DNA of 64,000 bases from Aphanothece sp. CMT-3BRIN-NPC111 (lineage in GTDB: Bacteria > Cyanobacteriota > Cyanobacteriia > Cyanobacteriales > JAHHGU01). Both the position numbers and the translations under genes were made by a program. The notes under the pieces were generated by a model, which was given only the letters and a program-made list of their open reading frames with translations, was not told the DNA's origin and ran no database searches. The stretch spans positions 100,106 through 164,105 of the forward strand of contig JAHHGU010000004.1 of NCBI GenBank assembly GCA_019359765.1, read 5' to 3'. Positions 26,405 through 35,390 of the stretch are shown here, piece after piece; position 1 is the stretch's first letter, and every line of letters begins with the position of its first letter.

Positions 26405-28291
26405 ATGACCACACACAAAATCCCCCTCTCTGACTGCGATATTCAAGCATCTCACCCAGTTTGGTTTCCCTCCGACAAGGAGATCGAGGCTACGAATATC
26501 GCCGCTTTGATGCATGAGTTGAAGGTAGTTTCCTACCCAGAACTTCACGCTTGGTCAGTACAGCATCGCGCCGAGTTCTGGAAGGTAATGATTCAGCGCT
26601 TAGGTATTCGCTTCATAGAGCCATACGCTGAAATAGTTGACTTGTCGCAGGGTGTAGAGTCTCCTAAATGGCTGGTAGGTGCCCGCCTCAACATTGTCGA
26701 AAGCTGTTTCTCTGCACCTGAAGATGACCCAGCAATTGTCTTCCAACCGGAAGGAGGAACGCTATCGCGCTTGACCTATGGAGAACTGAACGCCCTAACC
26801 AATCGGGTTGCTAATGGATTGGTCGATGCTGGCTTTCACCCTGGCGATGCGATCGCTATTGATATGCCCATGACTGCCGAATCGGTGGCAATTTACCTGG
26901 GAATTATCAAAGCGGGTTGTGTGGTTGTCTCCATTGCCGACAGTTTTGCTGCTAACGAAATTGCCACACGACTATGCCTATCTGCGGCAAAGGCAATTTT
27001 CACCCAAGACTACATTCTGCGTAATGGCAAGCACTTACCCCTCTATTCCAAAGTAGTCGCCGCCGACGCACCCAAAGCTATTGTTTTGGCGAATAATTCC
27101 TCTCCATCCATCGATCTGCGCCCTGGAGATGTGACTTGGGATGATTTTCTCAGTCCAAAAGAGCAATTTGACGCTGTTCCCGCCCATCCTGCCGCTTATA
27201 CCAATATCTTATTTTCTTCAGGAACCACAGGAGATCCGAAGGCGATTCCCTGGAACCAAACCACCCCAATCAAATGCGCTGTTGACGGGCATCTGCACCA
27301 CGACATCCACCCCAGAGAGGTAGTAGCTTGGCCAAGCAACTTGGGATGGATGATGGGACCTTGGCTGATCTACGCCAGTCTAGTAAATCGGGCAACTATT
27401 GCCCTCTACTACGGAACACCTACAGAAAGAAGATTCGGTGAGTTTGTCCAGGATGCAGGCGTGAATATGCTAGGCTTAGTACCCAGTCTTGTGAGCATCT
27501 GGAAAACGACCAACTGCATGCAAGGGCTAGACTGGAGCAACATCAAAGCCTTCAGTTCTACGGGCGAGTGTTCTAATCCACAGGATATGTTCTTCCTGAT
27601 GTCCTTGGCTGGGTGCAAACCGATTATCGAATACTGCGGCGGTACTGAAATCGGTGGGGGATATATCACTGGTACTCTAGTGCAGCCTTGCGTTCCCTCG
27701 ACCTTTACGACACCCGCTTTGGGTATAGACTTTGTAATTCTTGACGAAGATGATCATCCCGCAGATATGGGCGAGTTGTTTATCATTTCCCCTTCTATTG
27801 GACTTTCTACTGAGTTGTTAAACGGAGATCATCACCAAGTGTATTTTGCAGATACACCCCAGGTGCCTCTGCGCCGCCACGGCGATGAAATAGAGCGTTT
27901 GCCTAATGGCTACTACCGCGCCCACGGTCGCGTTGACGATACGATGAACCTGGGTGGCATCAAGGTGAGTTCCATTCAGATTGAGGAAATTCTCAATACT
28001 GAGCCAGGAATCCTGGAAACTGCCGCGATCGCAGTTTCTCCTCCAGAAGGGGGGCCAAGTCAGTTGATCGTCTATGCGGTAGTCGCGCCAGATGGTCAGA
28101 AAAACAAAGAAGCGCTGAAGGCTTCTCTACAGGTGGCGATCGCGCAGCGTCTCAATCCCCTGTTCAAGATTCGCGACCTTACCATCGTCGAGGCGTTACC
28201 TCGCACTGCTTCTAACAAGGTTATGCGTCGCTTGTTGCGCGATAGGTGCTACGCACTTAGCCCAGCGATCGCTACTGGGCTGATTCCCTGA
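26405..28291 (+). CDS. AMP-forming acyl-CoA synthetase (acetoacetyl-/acetyl-CoA synthetase-like)
   Basis: A 628-residue ANL-superfamily adenylating enzyme. The phosphate-binding loop LFSSGTTGDPKAIPW, the A5-type motif EYCGGTEIGGGY, the hinge region YYRAHGRVDDTMNLGGIKV and the C-terminal catalytic lysine in TASNKVMRR are all present. The N-terminal WFPSDKEIEATNI and overall similarity place it near acetyl/acetoacetyl-CoA synthetases and plant acyl-activating enzymes 17/18. Fumarylacetoacetase releases acetoacetate, so activation of acetoacetate would complete the pathway (inference). The start codon lies immediately after a MITE terminus. Confidence 0.87.
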   Translation: MTTHKIPLSDCDIQASHPVWFPSDKEIEATNIAALMHELKVVSYPELHAWSVQHRAEFWKVMIQRLGIRFIEPYAEIVDLSQGVESPKWLVGARLNIVESCFSAPEDDPAIVFQPEGGTLSRLTYGELNALTNRVANGLVDAGFHPGDAIAIDMPMTAESVAIYLGIIKAGCVVVSIADSFAANEIATRLCLSAAKAIFTQDYILRNGKHLPLYSKVVAADAPKAIVLANNSSPSIDLRPGDVTWDDFLSPKEQFDAVPAHPAAYTNILFSSGTTGDPKAIPWNQTTPIKCAVDGHLHHDIHPREVVAWPSNLGWMMGPWLIYASLVNRATIALYYGTPTERRFGEFVQDAGVNMLGLVPSLVSIWKTTNCMQGLDWSNIKAFSSTGECSNPQDMFFLMSLAGCKPIIEYCGGTEIGGGYITGTLVQPCVPSTFTTPALGIDFVILDEDDHPADMGELFIISPSIGLSTELLNGDHHQVYFADTPQVPLRRHGDEIERLPNGYYRAHGRVDDTMNLGGIKVSSIQIEEILNTEPGILETAAIAVSPPEGGPSQLIVYAVVAPDGQKNKEALKASLQVAIAQRLNPLFKIRDLTIVEALPRTASNKVMRRLLRDRCYALSPAIATGLIP

Positions 28292-28427
28292 AAAATTAGG
28301 GGAGGATATACGCTCGAAGTTTATATTATCTCAGCAGTCCACACGCCCATCGGTAGTTTTGGAGGTGTGCTAGCGAGTTTTTTCCCAGTATATTTAGGAT
28401 TTGGTACCAGGTTTATTACCAATTTCT

Positions 28428-29345
28428 TTATCCTCTTTGCAGCAATAAAACAGATTTAACCTCACGTTTGACTACATTTCCTGATGCATTTACTTTTCCG
28501 TAAAAAGTTTGACCTTTATAATACATAGATGAAGAACTTCCCCCATCTAAATTCATCGCTTTTTGGGCACCATTTTTTTTGAGAAAGCTAGCTAAAACTG
28601 TTAAAGACATTCCTGAACGAGAAGGAGCATCTGGTTTTTGAGCTACCATTACCCAAATAATAGTGCCTGTTTCGGTAATGCCAATAGCAGTTCTGGCGTT
28701 AGGTTGACTGCTGGCTAATGGATCGCGTATAACTTGACCCTTTACTGCTGCAAAAAAACCTTCTTGAGTCGATGTCAGTTCTGGCAATAAACGAGGGCCG
28801 CCACCTATCGCATCTATTAAACGGCACCCTGCTAAAGGTGGATTTCGGTGTAAAGTAATATCATAACGAATAGTTGAACCACAAATATATCGACGGAATT
28901 CTGTGCGATTGAGGATTTTATTTAGATAAGGTGCTAAACGAGGATTACGCATCATCTGTTTGTTTTCCCTGGGATCTGCTACTACATGACCTTGCTGAAT
29001 AAGGAATGAAGTAGATTTCTGGTTGTTAGGGTCAAAAAAGCCAGCATTTAAAACAGCGATCGCTCTATGCTTTTGGGCAAAGTTTTTTAAGGTATCTAAT
29101 TTATGAGATACTGCTGGAGCCACTGAAAAACCACTATTTGCCGGAATCCGCAAGACGTAAACTATACTAGATTGCAGCGTGTAGGTATCATAGCGAAGCT
29201 GGTGACTCAACGTAACAGATGCTGAATCTAGTACCTGGGTGGACTTTCTACTGAGACCATAAAATCTCAGCATTCCCCAACTCATAAAACCCAAAATAAT
29301 TAGGAACAGCAGCCAGAAAATTTTCACGTTTTTATCTAGTTTCAA
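28428..29345 (-). CDS. Phosphodiester glycosidase (NAGPA/DUF2233) family membrane-anchored protein
   Basis: A 305-residue protein with an N-terminal transmembrane anchor (about residues 8-27) and an extracytoplasmic NAGPA domain. Family landmarks are AVLNAGFFDP, the DAIGGGPRLL segment, ARTAIGIT, and the signature MNLDGGSSSSMYY near the C-terminus. NAGPA-domain proteins hydrolyse sugar phosphodiesters; bacterial members are often cell-wall linked. The substrate is unknown. It is transcribed alone, and the roughly 300 bases upstream (29346-29645) hold no recognised feature. Confidence 0.85.
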   Translation of the reverse strand: MKLDKNVKIFWLLFLIILGFMSWGMLRFYGLSRKSTQVLDSASVTLSHQLRYDTYTLQSSIVYVLRIPANSGFSVAPAVSHKLDTLKNFAQKHRAIAVLNAGFFDPNNQKSTSFLIQQGHVVADPRENKQMMRNPRLAPYLNKILNRTEFRRYICGSTIRYDITLHRNPPLAGCRLIDAIGGGPRLLPELTSTQEGFFAAVKGQVIRDPLASSQPNARTAIGITETGTIIWVMVAQKPDAPSRSGMSLTVLASFLKKNGAQKAMNLDGGSSSSMYYKGQTFYGKVNASGNVVKREVKSVLLLQRG

Positions 29346-29645
29346 GTTTTATGCTGTTTTCAAGTAACTGTTGATCCCAGGTAGCGAAATTAGTTTAATT
29401 CGTGGGATTATGCCCGGAGACATTCCCATAGCCCCCACTATTTGTGGTCGCAGTCAAATTTTTGGGTTTGGCGAGCGTGATGGTATTGGCAAAGATATCA
29501 GATGGCAACACTATCTGGTATACTCCCCTAAAAGTTCCCATGAATGTATTTAACCCTGTATGAAGGAGCAACCTCTGTCTAGGGAATGATATAGCTTTGG
29601 AGCCAGATGCAGTAAAAATAGAATGCTGAATAAAAACTGTATTCT

Positions 29646-30095
29646 ATGAAACTAAATTCTTTGATGAAGCGGCTTTCAATTGTAGGACGCTGGATGGCTA
29701 CAACTCTGTTTTGCGCCTCAGCGATCGCTTTCGTTTGGCAGGGTGCATTTTTCTCGAACACCGCAGCTATAGCTGCTCCTGCTGCAAACTTGGTGGCCTC
29801 GGCGGACGCGGGCACTCAGGTTAAAGGGAAAGCTAGTGAAGATGCTGGGCAAGCCAAGAACTTCATCCGAGATACGGCAGATAAAGTTAAGGAAACTGCA
29901 CATACAAATGCCGCTAAAGTTGATCAAGCAACAGATGACAATGGTAATGTTCTTGAGCGCAGAGCCAAGAAAGATGCGGCTCTAATTGAAAAAAGAGCAA
30001 ATGAAGATGCAGCTCGTACCGAAAAAGCGGTAGACAACACCAAAAATATTGTTGAACAGACTGTTGATAACATCAAGGATGCTTTTAGCAAGTAG
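29646..30095 (+). CDS. Small exported, LEA-like/apolipophorin-like helical protein
   Basis: A 149-residue protein with a long N-terminal signal (hydrophobic TTLFCASAIAFVWQ, probable cleavage at AIAAPAA). The highly charged, Ala/Lys/Asp-rich remainder is predicted to be amphipathic helix. Repeating motifs such as GKASEDAGQAKNF, DTADKVKETAH and the KRANEDAARTEKAVDNTK segment recall LEA-type stress proteins. No enzymatic motif is present. A function in desiccation or envelope stress would be inference. Confidence 0.7.
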   Translation: MKLNSLMKRLSIVGRWMATTLFCASAIAFVWQGAFFSNTAAIAAPAANLVASADAGTQVKGKASEDAGQAKNFIRDTADKVKETAHTNAAKVDQATDDNGNVLERRAKKDAALIEKRANEDAARTEKAVDNTKNIVEQTVDNIKDAFSK

Positions 30096-30193
30096 AGAAT
30101 AGCTTTTAGGAAAGAAAAGTTAATGTACATTCTCTCATGCGGGAGCCTCGACTAAAGCCTGAGGAGCAATGTACATTCAACCTGCTTTAAGCT

Positions 30194-30219
30194 AATCCCC
30201 CGCCTGAAGTCGGGGGATT
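30194..30219. repeat. Hairpin repeat (AATCCCCCG / CGGGGGATT)
   Basis: Perfect 9-bp arms around the loop CCTGAAGT. The core GCCTGAAGTC is shared with the hairpin at 2347-2367. It is a remnant of the same palindromic repeat family, downstream of the LEA-like gene. Confidence 0.65.
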
Positions 30220-30344
30220 TCACGTTTGTTATTTGTTATTTTATACAAACAAAAGCAGTTAGCGAAGCGTATAGAACTCAACCGGAAAGCTAAAGCTTTC
30301 AAGAGTGTTGAGCAAGCATTGCTTGGATTCGCAGTTGTTATAAC

Positions 30345-31043
30345 TTACTCTGAAGCCGAGCGGCGTCCTTGACCAAAGAGAATTCTTTTGGATTCCTCCG
30401 AGACGGTTGGTTGGGTGTTGAGATCTTCTGCCTTAGCATAGGCACGCTGCACAGCAGGACGAGCCTTAATTGTCTCAAACCAGCGCTTAACATGGGGAAA
30501 GTCATCAAGATTTTGCTTTTGCAGCTCGTAGGGTACAATCCAGGGATAGGCTGCCATATCAGCAATCGAGTAATTACCTGCAATGAACTCGCGGTTAGCA
30601 AGGCGCTCGTCTAGCACTCCGTATAGTCGTGAGGTTTCCTTTACGTATCGCTCAATGGCGTAGGGAATTTTTTCAGGGGCGTATTGAGAAAAGTGATGAT
30701 TTTGTCCGAGCATCGGCCCCAATCCGCCCATCTGCCAGAACAGCCACTGCATCACTTCAACCTGAGCGCGCAGATCAGGTGGGAGAAATTTTCCGGTCTT
30801 CTGGGCTAGATATTGCAGAATCGCTCCTGACTCAAACACGCTAATCGGTTCACCCCCATCAGCAGGGGCACGATCTACGATCGCAGGAATTCTATTATTA
30901 GGGGAAATCTTGAGAAACTCTGGAGCGAATTGCTCCCCCGTGGCAATATTGATGGGCTTAATCGTATAGGGTAAGTCAGCTTCTTCTAAAAAAATAGTGA
31001 CTTTGTGACCGTTTGGAGTTGTCCAGTAGTAGAGGTCAATCAT
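30345..31043 (-). CDS. Glutathione S-transferase (YfcG/YghU-like)
   Basis: A 232-residue protein. The N-terminal thioredoxin-like domain holds YYWTTPNGHKVTIFLEE, the cis-proline motif NNRIPAIVD, and SVFESGAILQYLA. The C-terminal helical GST domain has FIAGNYSIADMAAYPWIVPY. The NGHKV signature at the active site is typical of YfcG/Nu-class GSTs with disulphide reductase activity. The ATG at 31043 has GAGG upstream; the longer frame from 31118 is not family-like. It is not part of the tyrosine cluster and is unlikely to be the maleylacetoacetate isomerase. Confidence 0.9.
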   Translation of the reverse strand: MIDLYYWTTPNGHKVTIFLEEADLPYTIKPINIATGEQFAPEFLKISPNNRIPAIVDRAPADGGEPISVFESGAILQYLAQKTGKFLPPDLRAQVEVMQWLFWQMGGLGPMLGQNHHFSQYAPEKIPYAIERYVKETSRLYGVLDERLANREFIAGNYSIADMAAYPWIVPYELQKQNLDDFPHVKRWFETIKARPAVQRAYAKAEDLNTQPTVSEESKRILFGQGRRSASE

Positions 31044-31199
31044 GGTCAAATCCTCAAGAGTAATGAAAATAAGTGGCTCAGACAGGATATCCGGCAACAC
31101 TCCGGGTATAGCCATCAAACTTATCTAACAGGCGATCGCGTAGCGTGTGCGTAGCACTTATCGCGCCAAACATAAACTGCATCGTCTGGTGAGAGCAAC

Positions 31200-31895
31200 T
31201 TAACCTGATGGAAATTGCTCAATGTGAGTGGCAGCTTGCACTATAATTTTGCCAGCTTCAATATCAAGTTGTTGGAAGTGGAAGGTTGTCCCCTGATTGG
31301 CGATATCACTCAGGCTCAAGATGTCGCTTACTTGTGCTATTACCGCGTTAACAAATTTGATGGGTAGTTCCTTCCCCTCAACCTTCAATTGGTCTAGAAC
31401 AACCGCATTGCCGTTAGTATTAGTTCGAGGTTTGGTGGTGCAACTCCCAGATTTAATTTCTTCCGCACACATCCAGTTGAAATGGAAGACGATCTCATTA
31501 TCTGTCCCAAACTGGCATTTGACTTGCATTGCCTGCATCTCATCGGATGGATCTACCAATTGGGCATTGAGTACATTGGTTAACTGCTCTTGAGAAATGA
31601 CCATTCGGAGAGAGCCTTTTGACGGATGCAGCAGTTTAATCTGCTTGTTCCTTATACTTCGGATGTCAACAGCCGCCGCACCGATATTGAATTGAAAATT
31701 TTCAACTCGTAGGTACTGCCGCAAAAGAAAACTATACATCTCAATAGTCAATGCATCCAGTTCCCCACGGACTAATTTTTGGAAATTGGCTTTGACCCGA
31801 ACAGAAATGCTTTCAGCATCTACCATTCTCGCCAAGACCATTTCAATGAATTTGTTGACTACCTGTTCTTTAAACTTAACTTTTTCTGGCGTCAC
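31200..31895 (-). CDS. DUF2993 family protein
   Basis: A 231-residue soluble protein of the DUF2993 (LmeA-like) family, common in cyanobacteria. The family's lipid-binding beta-barrel pattern is seen in VENFQFNIGAAAVDIRSI and in VEGKELPIKFVNAVIAQVSDIL, and near the C-terminus in FHFQQLDIEAGKIIVQA. There is no signal peptide. It starts with GTG at 31895. A role in lipid binding is known only for actinobacterial relatives. Confidence 0.8.
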   Translation of the reverse strand: MTPEKVKFKEQVVNKFIEMVLARMVDAESISVRVKANFQKLVRGELDALTIEMYSFLLRQYLRVENFQFNIGAAAVDIRSIRNKQIKLLHPSKGSLRMVISQEQLTNVLNAQLVDPSDEMQAMQVKCQFGTDNEIVFHFNWMCAEEIKSGSCTTKPRTNTNGNAVVLDQLKVEGKELPIKFVNAVIAQVSDILSLSDIANQGTTFHFQQLDIEAGKIIVQAATHIEQFPSG

Positions 31896-31963
31896 GCTCT
31901 AATCCTGTGAATGTCTTGGGTGGAGAGGAGATATTTCCAGCATTGGGGTTATCGGACTACCAC

Positions 31964-32929
31964 TTAAATGTCATACAGAAGCTTTCCCTCAAGCTGAACA
32001 GCCTCAACTTTAGATTTCAGGAGAGACTCAAAGCTATTTTCATTTTCTAAAAGGAGTAAGAGTTCTTTTAGAGTGAAGAGTACCATAATTCGTTGATTAA
32101 GAGCTTTCTTAATCTCAATGGTTGCTGCATCAGTGTATCCTGAGGCAGAAATGAAGATTCCACGAACATCACTTCTTGAAAATAGGCGTATCATATGTGG
32201 CGCCACATCTCCAGGACCTAAAGGATATTTCCACCATTTCATCTCAACAAGATAAAGATAACTATTGACCTCAACCGCTCCATCAATTTGCTGGATTATT
32301 CCTTCATTATTTTCCCCATTTATAGTGAAAGATTCTCTAACTAAAATACCCTCGCTCTCAAAAAGACGATTCAGTACGCTCTCTAATTGCTTACCTCGCT
32401 GATGAACATTAGTTTCTTGATAAAGGGCTATTAATTCTGTCTTAAGATTATTCCGATTCTGCCTTTTTTGCTCTATTCCTTGAAGCCTTGAGTTTTCCTC
32501 TGCTTCACGTTTTTTTCTTTGCTCTTCCAGCTGGGATTCATGACCCTGCTGTATTCGAGTCAAAGAGTCTTTGACATTTCGTAACTCTCTAACTTTAGCA
32601 ACTAACCCCATAGCCTCTATTTGGTCATTAGACCAGCATCTAGAGAAATCCTCAAACTCAACAACTCGTTTAACAACCTCTCTTCTCTCACCAAGCGCAG
32701 TATCCCCAGCTTCATTCAGTCGAATTAATACTGTTCTAGCAATTGTATACTTATTGATACTGCTGGCATCATTTTGTACTTTAGAATCAAGGTCTGCCAA
32801 AAAGCTTTTCCTAACTCCTGCACTGGAGAAAAAAATTATAACATCTCTCTTACTTTTGCACAGTTTTGGAATTGTATCTACTAGCAGGCTTAAAAAATCC
32901 GGTGAAAAATGAAAAGATTGACTGCCCAT
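31964..32929 (-). CDS. Mrr-type PD-(D/E)xK restriction endonuclease-like protein
   Basis: A 321-residue protein. An N-terminal helical domain (about 1-120) is followed by a coiled-coil linker rich in Gln/Glu/Lys/Arg (about 120-165) and a C-terminal nuclease domain. The catalytic pattern is visible as QQIDGAVEV followed by YLVEMKWW (D...E-x-K), with an Mrr-like QRGKQLESVLNRLFES helix before it. The N-terminal module (LVDTIPKLCKSKRDVIIFF, GVRKSFLADLD) recurs on such nucleases. It may be a type IV restriction or other defence enzyme. It stands alone, with no methyltransferase beside it. Confidence 0.8.
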   Translation of the reverse strand: MGSQSFHFSPDFLSLLVDTIPKLCKSKRDVIIFFSSAGVRKSFLADLDSKVQNDASSINKYTIARTVLIRLNEAGDTALGERREVVKRVVEFEDFSRCWSNDQIEAMGLVAKVRELRNVKDSLTRIQQGHESQLEEQRKKREAEENSRLQGIEQKRQNRNNLKTELIALYQETNVHQRGKQLESVLNRLFESEGILVRESFTINGENNEGIIQQIDGAVEVNSYLYLVEMKWWKYPLGPGDVAPHMIRLFSRSDVRGIFISASGYTDAATIEIKKALNQRIMVLFTLKELLLLLENENSFESLLKSKVEAVQLEGKLLYDI

Positions 32930-33197
32930 ACTTTAGAGTATTGCTGTAAGGATTAAACAGAATTTTTGTGGTTTTAGATACCCCTATAAAACATTAAATA
33001 AGCATCTTTAATAAACTGCATATATCGCTAAAATCAATTGTACCCTATTCAATTAAGTACTTGCCAGTGTTCGATGAGTATTGCACCAACTAAGGCGCTC
33101 CAGAAGCGCTCACAGAAAACCTTGCAACTATCGCAGATATTGTAGATTGGGTTGACTCAGGAAACCCAACATCAACTTTTCGCCTAACATTCATACC

Positions 33198-33560
33198 ATG
33201 TCTGCGATAGCGTCAGTGCTGCTGCAAAGCAGATCGCAACAGATAGCACAGGAAGAACCAGTAGAATTGAAAGAACTGACAACCCTATTACCACCTATGC
33301 TGAAAACCGTCGAAGGCATTTATCAGAATGGGCAAATTGAACTCACTGAGCTACCGCAGGATGTGAGTGATCGCACCCAAGTTCTCATCACCTTTCTCGA
33401 TCCTGGCAAAATCGATCCCACCAAACTGCGCCATCTGATCGATCGCTTGGAAACGATTGCAGGCATTCAGCAAGGCTTCGAGGAACTAGAGCGCGGTCAA
33501 ACTCGCCCTATCGGGGATTTCATCCAAGAAATGCAGCAAAAGTATGACATTTCAAGTTGA
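33198..33560 (+). CDS. Antitoxin of a ParE-type module
   Basis: A 120-residue protein whose core LKTVEGIYQNGQIELTELP and TQVLITFLDPG is a small beta-barrel seen in cyanobacterial antitoxins (DUF104/DUF2281-like). An alternative start at 33297 (MLKTVEGIYQ) gives an 87-residue protein and is the more family-like start; the first 33 residues may be spurious. The 3' end overlaps the toxin gene by 17 bases, which is typical of translational coupling in toxin-antitoxin operons. Confidence 0.7.
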   Translation: MSAIASVLLQSRSQQIAQEEPVELKELTTLLPPMLKTVEGIYQNGQIELTELPQDVSDRTQVLITFLDPGKIDPTKLRHLIDRLETIAGIQQGFEELERGQTRPIGDFIQEMQQKYDISS

Positions 33561-33882
33561 GATTACCCCAATTGCCGAAGCTCAGATTGAGCAAGCCTAC
33601 CAATGGTATCGAGAGCATAATCCCGAATTTGCCGATCGCTGGTTTCGAGGGTTGATGAACGCGATTGCAACGCTCCAAGAGAAGCCCCGGCGCTGTGCCT
33701 TAGCAGTCGAACACGATATTTTTCCTGAAGAAGTCCGGCAATTACTTTACGGGAAATCCAAAAATATGTATCGAGTGCTGTTTACCATTCGAGATACTAC
33801 AATCTACGTGTTGTACGTGCGCCATAGCGCTCAAGCACCATTAACTTTAGATGACTTAGACGATCTAGAAGGTGGAGCTTAA
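33544..33882 (+). CDS. ParE/RelE-superfamily toxin
   Basis: A 112-residue toxin with the ParE-like pattern FQVEITPIAEAQIEQAYQWY, LEKP-type loop (LQEKPRRCALA), QLLYGKSKNMYRVLFTI and YVLYVRHSAQ. RelE/ParE-fold toxins act on the ribosome or on gyrase; this branch is ParE-like by sequence, and the target is not proven. It is coupled to the upstream antitoxin by a 17-base overlap. A small tnpB fragment follows on the other strand. Confidence 0.85.
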   Translation: MTFQVEITPIAEAQIEQAYQWYREHNPEFADRWFRGLMNAIATLQEKPRRCALAVEHDIFPEEVRQLLYGKSKNMYRVLFTIRDTTIYVLYVRHSAQAPLTLDDLDDLEGGA

Positions 33883-33959
33883 TAGAGCAGGGTTCATTTG
33901 CTCCACCACGCGATCAAAACTATCTTCTGCATCGAGCGATCGCACAATACATACGTGTA

Positions 33960-34110
33960 ATTTCACGGGCAATTCCAGCCAGTTCCGTATAAACGAGAGT
34001 TTGTTCTCGAATCGCTTTAAGGCGCGTTTGTAGAATCTGGGATGAGGATGTTTCTTGCCCTCATTGGCAATCAAAAAGTCTTTCAGCCCTAAATGTTGCT
34101 TAATAAAAAG
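33960..34110 (-). pseudogene. Remnant of IS200/IS605-family tnpB
   Basis: On the minus strand the frame LGLKDFLIANEGKKHPHPRF followed by YKRALKRFENKL resembles the RNase-H-like RuvC-I region of TnpB (DLGLKDFL...NPRF...A-x-KRL). The sequence beyond about 33960 no longer matches and a stop precedes the segment, so this is a fragment of roughly 40 codons. It is the only tnpB trace seen in the window and may relate to the IS605-like palindromic repeats. Confidence 0.45.
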
Positions 34111-34117
34111 TAAATTC

Positions 34118-34816
34118 TTAATTTCGCTTTTTAGGAGTTGAATTAGGTTTAATCAGCACGCTCACCCCAATTGCCCAGGCAATAGAGGCTGACCAGCCTG
34201 CCACAATATCACTGGGATAGTGAACTCCTAAATATAGCCGCGTCCAAGCAATTGCCAACACAAACAGACTACCGATAGTTAATACTAACCAACGCCAACG
34301 GCTGCTCCAGGTGAGAATCACTAAAGCCGCTACCAGAGTCATGCTTGACATAGCATGGCCACTGGGGAAGCCATAATCAAACTCTGGAGCGGGTGATGGC
34401 CAAAGGTGAGGGCGTACTCGGTGCAGTAGTATTTTTGCTGTCCGATTGATGATAATACTTCCGCCCAAGGTGACGAGAAAATAGACAAGCTTGCGCCATT
34501 GCCGCCGCACTAACAGAGCTAAGCCGACCACGACCGCAACAGGAAACACTCCCCAAAATACGCCAAGTTTAGTTAGGTTAGAAGCAAAAATATCTAATTG
34601 GGGGTTGGCTGTTGAGTGAATTGCCAACAAGATGGGAACATCCCAAGGAAAGCCACCTTCCTTCTCCCAGACATCCTCGGCTAATTCGCCAAACACATGT
34701 AAGGGAAAAAATACCCCTATTAACAGCAGTAGTAGAGATTTTCGGTGAGTAATTATTAAACGCTTAAAAACACCAAAGAAAGATTGTAGACTTTTCCACA
34801 ATTTAGTCTTAAACAT
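34118..34816 (-). CDS. PAP2-family membrane phosphatase
   Basis: A 232-residue integral membrane phosphatase with about six membrane spans. The three-part lipid phosphatase signature is complete: KILLHRVRP, FPSGHAMSS and TRLYLGVHYPSD (catalytic histidines in the second and third motifs). It may dephosphorylate phosphatidate or undecaprenyl pyrophosphate; the sequence does not discriminate. The start at 34816 precedes basic residues and then the first hydrophobic segment. Confidence 0.9.
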   Translation of the reverse strand: MFKTKLWKSLQSFFGVFKRLIITHRKSLLLLLIGVFFPLHVFGELAEDVWEKEGGFPWDVPILLAIHSTANPQLDIFASNLTKLGVFWGVFPVAVVVGLALLVRRQWRKLVYFLVTLGGSIIINRTAKILLHRVRPHLWPSPAPEFDYGFPSGHAMSSMTLVAALVILTWSSRWRWLVLTIGSLFVLAIAWTRLYLGVHYPSDIVAGWSASIAWAIGVSVLIKPNSTPKKRN

Positions 34817-35068
34817 TGGATGGGAATTATGTTTTTTATGAGTTTAACATTAAGTTAAGCAACAAATAAATAGACCTATTTTAATTATTTTTAAAAGCGA
34901 TTAAGGCAAAAATAAAATTTTTATGGAATTGAATTTACATTAATGGCATAATTTATACTTCCTTCATTAGCTAGAGGAAAGTAACTCATCAGCTTTATAA
35001 GCTGAATTCAAGGGATCGTGCTGATAAGTATAATTCAGGATCGCATTACTATATAAGCGAGGAAGCGA

Positions 35069-35351
35069 TCCCACGCTCCAACGGAACCTCCATCGAGTCA
35101 GCCGTATCCCTATCCTCCAATTAGCCACAAGCTCCATATGCAGGCAGTTGCCCATGAATGCGGCACCTGTCGGTTTGGCACGGAACCCAAAACTTCAGCC
35201 CTTGACCTCAATTGCCTTACCCATGCTATCGATAATCTAATACGTTGTGCATGGTAGTTTCTTTCCGTCAAATTCCGGCGTCAAGCCTATGCTGAAGATT
35301 ATGGCGAATGCTCTGCGCGATCGCGATCGTATCCCTGAACGTTTGAAGTAG
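35069..35351 (+). pseudogene. C-terminal remnant of a GMC oxidoreductase, frameshifted
   Basis: The frame starting near 35069 reads [20 protein letters not shown] and [14 protein letters not shown], then hits a stop. One base over, the homology continues as [20 protein letters not shown] followed by MANALRDRD, ending at the TAG at 35349. These are the conserved C-terminal blocks of glucose-methanol-choline oxidoreductases (HxxGTxRFGTDP...DLN...DNLYVVD-SFFPS). A single frameshift lies near 35235. The FAD-binding N-terminus is absent, so this is a relic. The remaining gap 34817-35068 shows nothing recognisable. Confidence 0.75.
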
Positions 35352-35390
35352 CAACTGACAGTGCCGTTTCTTATGCTGAAATAACTGACT

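Noticed and set aside
28292..28427. Search for tRNA genes in this and other short gaps
   Set aside because: No cloverleaf with a T-loop GGTTC-A/G-AATCC pattern was found by eye in any gap.
30345..31043. GST as the missing maleylacetoacetate isomerase of the tyrosine pathway
   Set aside because: The NGHKV active-site motif is YfcG/Nu-class, not the SSCSWRVR-type zeta-class motif, and the gene lies outside the cluster.
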